From: Alistipes sp.
GTDB lineage: Bacteria > Bacteroidota > Bacteroidia > Bacteroidales > Rikenellaceae
Assembly: GCA_017380275.1 (NCBI GenBank)
Contig: JAFOEH010000270.1
Location: forward strand, 1-7,301
Direction of reading: 5' to 3'
DNA length: 7,301 nt
Shown here: one piece after another, positions 1 to 6,033 of the stretch
Position numbering within the stretch: position 1 is the stretch's first letter
How the letters are laid out: every line of letters starts with the position of its first letter
Program-made: the position numbers and the translations under genes
Notes under the pieces: generated by a model
The model's input: only the letters and a program-made list of their open reading frames with translations
Told to the model about the DNA's origin: nothing
Databases searched by the model: none

Positions 1-1317
1 GTGCAGAACCCGGGTGCGGATAACCGACCTGCGGGGTTGGAGCGCAAGGCCGACGATGTGGTTGTGGGTGAGTACTTTATGAGATACAAGGAGGACTTCC
101 AGACCTCGCTTGAGGGAAAGTGGATAGGATTTCGAGGCGAGGATCACACCAACATCATAAAGACTTCGGACGGTAAGCCCTTCTTGGAGGGGGAGTTCGA
201 GCAGATGTGGAGCTTTGAGACGGGCGAGGGACACGCTGCACCCGTAATCTACAACGGTAGAGTCTATGTGCTGGACTATAACGAGCAGCTCAACTCCGAT
301 GCTCTGCGTTGCTTCTCGCTCGAGACGGGTGAGGAGCTGTGGCGTCGCTGGTACCGCGTGCCGATGAAGCGTAATCACGGATTCTCGCGTACGATTCCTG
401 TCGTGGGTGAGGGTTATGTCATAACAGTAGGCCCGCAGGGACACGTTATGTGTTGTGATCCCGTAACGGGCGAGGTGAAGTGGACGATGGATATGCAGAA
501 GCAGTTTGCTTCGGAGATTCCGTTCTGGTACACAGGCCAGTGTCCGTGTGTGGATGATGGCGTTGTGGTGCTGGCTCCCGCTGGCGAGCAGGCGCTGATG
601 ATGGGTGTGGATTGTTTGACGGGCGAGGTTGTTTGGCAGACACCCAATACGGTGGGCTTCACGATGTCGCACTCGTCGGTGATACCAATGACGATAGGTG
701 GCAAGCGAATGTATGTCTATGCAGGCGTGGGTGGCGTGTGCGGCGTTTCGGCCGAAGGGGCTGATCGTGGAACGCTGCTGTGGAGTACCGATCGCTGGCA
801 GCCGTCGGTTATTGCGCCTTCACCCGTTCGTCTTTCGTCGAACCGCATACTTATGGTTGCGGGTTACGGTACGGGAGGTGCGCTGTTGCAGGTGGATAAC
901 GCTGGTGGCTGGAAAGCTACGGTCGTAGAGCAGTACAAGGCTGATAAGGGCCTCGCGTGCGAGCAGCAGACGCCGATTATGTATAACGATATGATCATAA
1001 CGATCGCACCGAAGGATGGTGGTAGCATACGCAGTAAGCTGGCTTGCTACTCGCCGCAGGATCTGCATAACCCGATTTGGGTGTCGGGTGCTGACGAGCG
1101 CTTCGGATTGGGCCCGTATATCGCAATTGACGGTAATCTGTTTGTGTTTAAGGATGATGGCGAGTTATATCAGTATTCGATCGGTAACTCTTCGCTCTCG
1201 TTTGTGCGCAAGCAGCGTATTATGGAGGGAGCCGATGCGTGGGGCCCGATGGCTTATGCCGACGGCAGATTGATCGTGCGTGATGCTCACAATGTGGTAT
1301 GTCTAAAAATTAAATAA
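1..1317 (+). CDS. PQQ-like beta-propeller repeat protein, 5'-truncated
   Basis: The reading frame is open from the first base to TAA at 1315-1317 (438 codons visible). The GTG at base 1 is probably an internal valine, since the protein most likely begins upstream with a leader or membrane anchor. The propeller opens with a WxxFRG-type motif (about residues 41-46), the same entry motif as in the tethered propeller at 4210-6012. It continues with blade motifs of the form D/L-x-TG-E-x-x-W: SLETGEELW near 106-114, DPVTGEVKW near 153-161 and CLTGEVVW near 205-212. These are typical of the BamB/quinoprotein-like PQQ-repeat superfamily. I see no methanol-dehydrogenase catalytic signature, so PQQ binding or enzyme activity should not be assumed. 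It is unusually cysteine-rich for a likely exported propeller (C104, C151, C152, C181, C183, C205, C247, C320). It ends one base before the next start codon, so the two are surely co-transcribed. Its role is unknown; an extracytoplasmic scaffold or sensor for the adjacent redox proteins is inferred. Confidence 0.85.
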   Translation: MQNPGADNRPAGLERKADDVVVGEYFMRYKEDFQTSLEGKWIGFRGEDHTNIIKTSDGKPFLEGEFEQMWSFETGEGHAAPVIYNGRVYVLDYNEQLNSDALRCFSLETGEELWRRWYRVPMKRNHGFSRTIPVVGEGYVITVGPQGHVMCCDPVTGEVKWTMDMQKQFASEIPFWYTGQCPCVDDGVVVLAPAGEQALMMGVDCLTGEVVWQTPNTVGFTMSHSSVIPMTIGGKRMYVYAGVGGVCGVSAEGADRGTLLWSTDRWQPSVIAPSPVRLSSNRILMVAGYGTGGALLQVDNAGGWKATVVEQYKADKGLACEQQTPIMYNDMIITIAPKDGGSIRSKLACYSPQDLHNPIWVSGADERFGLGPYIAIDGNLFVFKDDGELYQYSIGNSSLSFVRKQRIMEGADAWGPMAYADGRLIVRDAHNVVCLKIK

Positions 1318-1318
1318 T

Positions 1319-2350
1319 ATGGAAGAGAAGGGTAAGAAACTATCGCGTAAGGATTTTATCCGTGTCGGTGGCTCTACAGTAGCCGGAATAGGTATTTTAG
1401 GTGTTGCGGGACGTAACATCTACCGAATGTTTGCCAAGCCCGACGAGTTGTTCTACAATAATCAGGAGCAGGCGGTGGCCGTGCGTCAGCGTGAGGCTAT
1501 CCCCACGCCATACAAGAAGGTCTCGGCATTTAAGATCGACGAGCCTGTGGCGGCGTTCGAGATGGTGGAAGGCAGAATCTTCATCGGCGTAGAGAATACC
1601 GTAAGAGAGTACGATGCAAGCGGTGTGGAACGCGGTCGTTTCCGTGTGGAGGATGTGGTGCGCGATATTGTGGCCTATGCAGGTAACCTCTATGTGTTGC
1701 ACCCTACGAAGATTGGCGTTTATACGCCTGAGGGAGGTGCTGTGCAGTCGTGGGAGGCGTGCAGCGAGGAGTCGGATTACTGTTCGCTGACGGCTTTCGA
1801 TGGTGGTGTGTTTGTAACCGATGCGGCGAATAAGAATATATGCCAATATACGTTGGAGGGCGGTTTTAAGCGATTTATCAACAGCCCCAACGAGTTTATC
1901 GTGCCGAGCTATTCGTTCGGTATCACCAACTTGGATGGCAAGGTCTATTGCTCGAACCCGGGCCGTCATACGGTTGAGTGCTACACGGTCGATGGCGAGT
2001 TTGTGACGGCATTCGGAGAGGCGGGAACGGGCGCGGGACAGTTCAGCGGCTGCTGCAACCCCGTACACGTTACGACGCTCGCTTCAGGCGATATTATCAC
2101 ATCGGAGAAGGGTATTCCGCGAATCAGCTGTTACAGCCCCAACGGTAAGTTCCACGGCGTGTTGCTCGGCGAGGATGCACTCGGCATCGGCCACGAGGCT
2201 CGCGAGGTGAGAGTCGAGGGCGACAGACTGGTTGTGGCGGCGCTCGGCTCGGTGTCGATATTCCAATATGATGAGCAGTACGCGCAGGCAACGGCGTGCG
2301 GCGATTGTGAAATTGAGTGCCCCCTAAGACGAGGCGTAACCTTAGCTTAA
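1319..2350 (+). CDS. NHL-type six-bladed beta-propeller with Tat-like leader and C-terminal Cys motif
   Basis: This is a 343-residue protein starting at ATG 1319, one base after the previous stop; no Shine-Dalgarno is visible and the upstream sequence is A/T-rich. The N-terminus carries a Tat-like leader: S-R-K-D-F-I-R at residues 9-15, then a glycine/alanine-rich hydrophobic stretch to about 31. The second arginine of the twin pair is lysine, so Tat export is likely but not certain, and the leader may stay as an anchor. Residues about 70-318 form NHL/SMP-30-like blades; FGEAGTGAGQF at about 232-242 is a classic NHL entry. A GCCNP segment (244-248) and a TSEKG segment (261-265) follow. The C-terminus has C327-x2-C330-x3-C334-P, resembling an incomplete ferredoxin motif. 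It precedes the four-cluster ferredoxin gene by about 7 bases. Ligand and function are unknown; a structural or electron-transfer partner of that ferredoxin is inferred. Confidence 0.87.
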   Translation: MEEKGKKLSRKDFIRVGGSTVAGIGILGVAGRNIYRMFAKPDELFYNNQEQAVAVRQREAIPTPYKKVSAFKIDEPVAAFEMVEGRIFIGVENTVREYDASGVERGRFRVEDVVRDIVAYAGNLYVLHPTKIGVYTPEGGAVQSWEACSEESDYCSLTAFDGGVFVTDAANKNICQYTLEGGFKRFINSPNEFIVPSYSFGITNLDGKVYCSNPGRHTVECYTVDGEFVTAFGEAGTGAGQFSGCCNPVHVTTLASGDIITSEKGIPRISCYSPNGKFHGVLLGEDALGIGHEAREVRVEGDRLVVAALGSVSIFQYDEQYAQATACGDCEIECPLRRGVTLA

Positions 2351-2357
2351 CTGAGTG

Positions 2358-2924
2358 ATGAAAGAGAAGAAACTACAAAGCCCGCTTAATAGACGCGAGT
2401 TCCTGCGCGTATGCGGTACGGCTGTGGCTGGAGGTGCGATTTTAGTAACGGGTGCGGCGCTGGGAATAAAGACAAAGGCCCGTGCAGGTAATGTCTTTTG
2501 GCAGATCGATCCTGCGAAATGTACGCAGTGTGGTCGTTGCGAGACGCATTGTGTGTTGCCCGTCTCGGCTGTGAAGTGTATTCACGCAAACCGTGTGTGT
2601 GGCTATTGCGACCTGTGCGGCGGATATTACCGTTCGAATGTGAAGGATCTGAATACGGCAGCCGAGAATATGATGTGCCCGACGGGTGCCATCGAGCGTA
2701 AGTTTGTGGAGGATCCATACTTCGAGTACACGATCAACGAGGATCTCTGCAACGGATGCGGAAAGTGCGTGAAGGGATGTTCGTCGTTCGGTAACGGATC
2801 GTTGTATCTGCAGATTAAGCAGGATCTGTGTGTGAACTGCAATGAGTGTCAGATTGCGCAGGTGTGCGTGTCGGATGCAATTCAGAGAGTTGATTTTGCA
2901 ACTGCATATAAATTAAAGGAGTAG
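2358..2924 (+). CDS. Tat-exported ferredoxin with four [4Fe-4S] motifs, NapG/MauM-like
   Basis: I chose ATG 2358 (188 residues); a GTG directly before it (2355) is an alternative. The leader has a canonical twin-arginine motif, N-R-R-E-F-L-R at residues 11-17, then a hydrophobic stretch to about 36 and A-R-A near 41-43 as a possible cleavage site. The mature part has sixteen cysteines in four groups: C55/58/61/65; C81/84/87 with C107-P; C131/134/137/141; and C158/161/164 with C170. This fits four [4Fe-4S] clusters on the outer face of the membrane. A Tat ferredoxin followed directly by a CxxxCP membrane polyferredoxin is the NapG-NapH (MauM-MauN) arrangement, known in E. coli as a quinol dehydrogenase feeding periplasmic nitrate reductase. 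No nap catalytic genes are visible here. NrfC/DmsB-type electron-transfer subunits are the main alternative, but their usual catalytic and membrane partners are absent from the window. The function as a periplasmic electron carrier is well supported; its partner is not known. Confidence 0.9.
   Translation: MKEKKLQSPLNRREFLRVCGTAVAGGAILVTGAALGIKTKARAGNVFWQIDPAKCTQCGRCETHCVLPVSAVKCIHANRVCGYCDLCGGYYRSNVKDLNTAAENMMCPTGAIERKFVEDPYFEYTINEDLCNGCGKCVKGCSSFGNGSLYLQIKQDLCVNCNECQIAQVCVSDAIQRVDFATAYKLKE
2915..2921 (+). promoter_or_regulatory. Strong Shine-Dalgarno for the membrane polyferredoxin gene
   Basis: AAAGGAG lies within the last codons of the ferredoxin gene, 7 bases before ATG 2929, which is ideal spacing. 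It is the best ribosome binding site in the window and fixes the start of the downstream gene. Other starts here have weak or no such site, as is common in Bacteroidota. Confidence 0.75.
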
Positions 2925-2928
2925 GCGT

Positions 2929-4194
2929 ATGGGACGATTGATTATGTTTGTCGTGGCTTTACTCTCGCCCATCGTGGCGATGGCCCAGAACCGTTTCCCG
3001 AAGCCTGATTTCGAGTCGGGATATGAGTATCCCGATCACGAGTATGCCGTGCCCAACGAAGTGCTGTGGGACGTGCTGGATGTAACGATGCTCTTGGCGC
3101 TACTCTTGGCGGCGACGTGGGCTGTGATGAAGAAGCGCAAGCCGATGACGTGGATCAGTATCGTGTCGGTGCTCTACTTCGGATTCCTGCGCGAGGGTTG
3201 TGTTTGTAGCGTGGGTTCGATTCAGAATGTGGCGCTGGCGTTGGTTGATCCCTCGTACAGTATGCCGTGGAATGTGCTGGCGTTCTTCCTGCTGCCCGTT
3301 GTGTTTGCGCTGCTCTTCGGGCGCGTATTCTGTGCGGGCGTCTGCCCGATGGGTGCGTTGCAGGAGCTGGTGAACGTGAAGAGCGGAAAGATAGGCAAGC
3401 CCGTTGCGATGGTGCTGGGGTTGTTGCCTTGGTTCTATTTGATTATGACGCTGTTGTATGCGCTCACGCGTAGCCGATTTATCATCTGTCAGTTCGACCC
3501 CTTCATCGGAATCTTCCGTCTGGGAGGAGATGTGGAATTGCTCATATTTGGTATTGTGCTGCTTATCATCTCGGTATTTACGGGCCGTCCGTTCTGCCGA
3601 TTCCTCTGCCCGTACGGTGCGTTGCTGAGCCTCTTCTCGGCCGTGTCGCTGAAGAGGGTGGAGCTGACGAAGAAGAAGTGCGTGAACTGCGACCTCTGCC
3701 ATAGCGCTTGCCCCATTGACGCCATTCGTGCCCCCTATGCAAATACTCCGCAGGAGGAGCGTCGTGAGGGTGTAAAGCGACTGTTGGGATATATGTTATT
3801 CCTGCCGCTATTGATGCTTGCCGGAGCTCTGTTGATGCGTATGTCGGCCGAGGGATTGAGCCGCGCGCATAAGCAGGTGCGTCTGTATGATATGGTTGTG
3901 GAGTATGAGGCACAGCCCGCTCCCGAGGTGATGCCTCTGGAGGTGGAGGGATTCTACGTCAAGGGTATCACGGTCGATGAGCTGAAGGCTACGCGCGATG
4001 CGGTGGTTGAGGAGTACCGCACATACTCGACGTGGGCTGGTGCTGCGATGGGATTGGTGCTGGCATTGGCGCTGATACGATTCTCCGTGAAGCGTCGTCG
4101 CGAGACCTACGAGATCGATCCGGCCGCGTGTGTGGCGTGTGGACGCTGTTTTGAGTATTGTCCGCAGAATAGAAAAGAGACTTTGAAGGCATAG
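2929..4194 (+). CDS. NapH/NosR-type membrane polyferredoxin
   Basis: This 421-residue inner-membrane protein starts at ATG 2929, four bases after the ferredoxin stop. Residues 1-19 look like a cleavable signal peptide (V-A-M-A then Q20). Hydrophobic segments follow near 51-67, 74-87, 115-133, 160-179, 201-218, 284-303 and 367-384. Family signatures are the two CxxxCP motifs (C135/C139-P and C223/C227-P), a G-C-V-C-S-V-G-S segment at 90-97, and a cysteine in I-I-C-Q-F-D-P (C187). A [4Fe-4S] motif C251/254/257/261-P lies between transmembrane segments, and a second, C401/404/407/411-P, sits at the extreme C-terminus. In NapH and NosR such motifs carry electrons between quinol or cytoplasmic donors and an extracytoplasmic acceptor, here presumably the ferredoxin at 2358-2924. 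There is no FMN-binding domain like that of NosR. The roughly 60-residue hydrophilic segment 305-366 is not recognised. The family is certain; the substrate chain is inferred. Confidence 0.92.
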   Translation: MGRLIMFVVALLSPIVAMAQNRFPKPDFESGYEYPDHEYAVPNEVLWDVLDVTMLLALLLAATWAVMKKRKPMTWISIVSVLYFGFLREGCVCSVGSIQNVALALVDPSYSMPWNVLAFFLLPVVFALLFGRVFCAGVCPMGALQELVNVKSGKIGKPVAMVLGLLPWFYLIMTLLYALTRSRFIICQFDPFIGIFRLGGDVELLIFGIVLLIISVFTGRPFCRFLCPYGALLSLFSAVSLKRVELTKKKCVNCDLCHSACPIDAIRAPYANTPQEERREGVKRLLGYMLFLPLLMLAGALLMRMSAEGLSRAHKQVRLYDMVVEYEAQPAPEVMPLEVEGFYVKGITVDELKATRDAVVEEYRTYSTWAGAAMGLVLALALIRFSVKRRRETYEIDPAACVACGRCFEYCPQNRKETLKA

Positions 4195-4201
4195 AAAATT
4201 T

Positions 4202-4206
4202 AGGAG
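4202..4206 (+). promoter_or_regulatory. Shine-Dalgarno-like AGGAG for the tethered propeller gene
   Basis: AGGAG ends 3 bases before ATG 4210, a shorter spacer than usual. The next methionine (4258) lies inside the first membrane segment and has no such site, so ATG 4210 remains the best start. Confidence 0.5.
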
Positions 4207-4209
4207 AAA

Positions 4210-6012
4210 ATGGATAAGAATATTTACAGAACGATAGCGGTGGTGACGGGCGTGTTTATGCTGACCGTTGCTACGATGCTCGCTATCAACTATTTTCAGG
4301 TGCGTCAGATCACTCCGCTGCAGACCGATGTGATGGAGACGCTCAAGGGTTTGAACGAGATGAACTCGGACAATGCGGAGCTGCAGCAGCAGATTCGCCA
4401 GCTCGACCTGTTGGCGCGTAAGGCTTACTTCGTGCAGGAGGATCATCAGAAGGTGGGTGTATATCTGCTTCTTGGTATGGCAGCCGTATTTGTCGTGTGC
4501 CTCAGAGGTTACTACAAGGGTGTGATGCACATCGCGCCCAAGGAGATCGACCTGTTCGACGAGTGGATGATGCAGAGCCGCTCGCGCAAGTATGTTCATT
4601 GGCTGGCCGGTGCGCTAACGGTTGTGGCTCTGGTGGCTGTAGTGGCATCAAATCCGCAGTGGTTTGAGAGCGAAGAGCCTGCCGAGGAGGAGCTTCTGGC
4701 CGAGTCGGTTGAGGTGGTAGAGGAGCCTACGACTGTTGCTACGGGGTCTGCTGTGGTAGAGAGCGAAGAGGCTGCTCCCGCTGAGACTACGGAGGAGACA
4801 GAGGAGGCTACAACAGAGAGTGCTGCAGAGCAGGCTGAGACTGCACCGGCACAACCTGCCGCTGCAAGGGTTAATCACCACACATTCCGAGGCCTGAATG
4901 CCAACGGACACTCGCCTGCGCGTAACATCCCTGCGCAGTGGGATTTGCCGGGTGGAGGAAAGATTGCTTGGCACCAGACATCGCTGGGTAAGCAGGGTTT
5001 CTCGTCGCCCATCGTGCATAACAACAAGATTTTCTTCACGGGAGGTGATGCTGAGACGCGTGAGATCTATTGTCACGACCTGCTGACGGGTGAGCATCTG
5101 TGGACGCTGCCCGCAACCAACATCCCTGGATCGCCCTCAACACCCCCTACCGTAGCGGGTAATACGGGATATGCCTCGGCAACGGCAGCAACGGATGGCA
5201 ACTATGTGTGCGCGATCTTCGCAACGGGAGATATTATCTGTGCCGATATGGATGGCAAGCGCGCGTGGGCGAAGAATCTGGGCGTGCCCGACAACCAGTA
5301 CGGATATGTTTCGTCGCTGCTGGTATGGGGAAGCTCGGTATTCGTGCAGTACGATAACAATAACACTCACAAGATTATGGCCCTGGATATTGCAACGGGT
5401 AATGTGCGTTGGCAGCAGGAGCGCGACACGAAGGTGTGCTGGAGCTCACCCATCATTGCTATGGTCGATGGTAAGGCGCAGCTCGTACTGATGGGTAACC
5501 CCGACGTTAGAGCCTACAACCCCTCGACGGGTGAGCAGCTGTGGAGCGTGCCCGGTATGGGTGGTGAGGTTTGTCCCAGCCCGTGTAGTGGTGACGGCGT
5601 GATCTATGCTGCAAATGAGTATGCCAAGCTGATGGCTATCAACGGTGCCGACGGCTCGATTCTGTGGGAGGCTGCTGACTACCTGCCCGAGGTGTCAAGT
5701 CCCGTAGTGGTGGGTGGTAGAGTATATATCGCAACGAGCTACGGCGTGCTGGCGGCGTTCGATGCCAAGACGGGTGAGCTGAAGGGCGAGAAGGAGCTTA
5801 ATATGGAGCTCTACTCATCGCCGATGGTGGTTGATGGTAAGATCTATATCATCGGCACGTGCGGTCATGTGCGTGTGATGGCGGCTAATGACGAGCTGAC
5901 CGATGTGGCTTCGTTCGAGACAGGTGAGCAGACCTACGCTACGCCCGCCTTCGTGGATGGAAAGATTGTCATTCGTACCGAGCAGAGCATCTACTGCGTG
6001 TCGGAGAGTTAA
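4210..6012 (+). CDS. Membrane-tethered PQQ-like beta-propeller protein
   Basis: This is a 600-residue protein. The N-terminal part has three predicted membrane segments (about 8-27, 82-98 and 129-146), with a helical, possibly coiled-coil stretch at about 40-75 between the first two. A Glu/Ala/Thr/Val-rich linker (about 152-220) follows. The C-terminal propeller starts with an FRG-x-N-x-N-G-x-S motif (226-235). It has blade motifs LLTGEHLW (291-298), IATGNVRW (394-401), PSTGEQLW (438-445), GADGSILW (479-486) and DAKTGE (518-523). With three segments and an inside N-terminus, the propeller would lie outside the inner membrane. The fold is of the BamB/quinoprotein-like PQQ-repeat superfamily; no alcohol-dehydrogenase active site is recognised. 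It contains many cysteines, including C455-PSP-C459. It follows the polyferredoxin gene by 15 bases and shares its FRG opening with the propeller at 1-1317, so the two are probably paralogues. Likely an assembly, docking or sensing partner of the redox module (inferred). Confidence 0.88.
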   Translation: MDKNIYRTIAVVTGVFMLTVATMLAINYFQVRQITPLQTDVMETLKGLNEMNSDNAELQQQIRQLDLLARKAYFVQEDHQKVGVYLLLGMAAVFVVCLRGYYKGVMHIAPKEIDLFDEWMMQSRSRKYVHWLAGALTVVALVAVVASNPQWFESEEPAEEELLAESVEVVEEPTTVATGSAVVESEEAAPAETTEETEEATTESAAEQAETAPAQPAAARVNHHTFRGLNANGHSPARNIPAQWDLPGGGKIAWHQTSLGKQGFSSPIVHNNKIFFTGGDAETREIYCHDLLTGEHLWTLPATNIPGSPSTPPTVAGNTGYASATAATDGNYVCAIFATGDIICADMDGKRAWAKNLGVPDNQYGYVSSLLVWGSSVFVQYDNNNTHKIMALDIATGNVRWQQERDTKVCWSSPIIAMVDGKAQLVLMGNPDVRAYNPSTGEQLWSVPGMGGEVCPSPCSGDGVIYAANEYAKLMAINGADGSILWEAADYLPEVSSPVVVGGRVYIATSYGVLAAFDAKTGELKGEKELNMELYSSPMVVDGKIYIIGTCGHVRVMAANDELTDVASFETGEQTYATPAFVDGKIVIRTEQSIYCVSES

Positions 6013-6020
6013 TAATCGAT

Positions 6021-6028
6021 AAAAGAGA
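6021..6028 (+). promoter_or_regulatory. Weak purine-rich ribosome binding region before the flavoprotein gene
   Basis: AAAAGAGA stands 5 bases before ATG 6034 in the 21-base gap after the propeller stop. It is a weak site, but an in-frame TAA at 6013 and the lack of another early methionine leave ATG 6034 as the only reasonable start. I see no promoter in the gap. Confidence 0.35.
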
Positions 6029-6033
6029 TTCTT

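Noticed and set aside
1397..2068. 223-residue open frame on the minus strand
   Set aside because: It is antisense to the NHL propeller gene, which has leader and blade motifs; the antisense product shows no family features.
2403..2414. Possible lipoprotein cysteine in the ferredoxin leader (C19)
   Set aside because: The residues before it (L-R-V) do not fit a lipobox, and the cysteine comes directly after the twin-arginine motif, before the hydrophobic region.
3688..3702. CxxCH-like C254-D-L-C257-H in the membrane polyferredoxin
   Set aside because: It is part of a standard CxxCxxCxxxCP [4Fe-4S] motif, not a cytochrome site.
3808..4599. 263-residue open frame on the minus strand
   Set aside because: It spans the end of the polyferredoxin gene and the start of the tethered propeller gene in antisense and is His/Leu/Arg-rich with no recognisable domain.
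4210..6012. True PQQ-dependent alcohol dehydrogenase
   Set aside because: Only the repeat fold matches; I see no catalytic Asp/Ca-binding pattern or vicinal disulfide typical of quinoprotein dehydrogenases.
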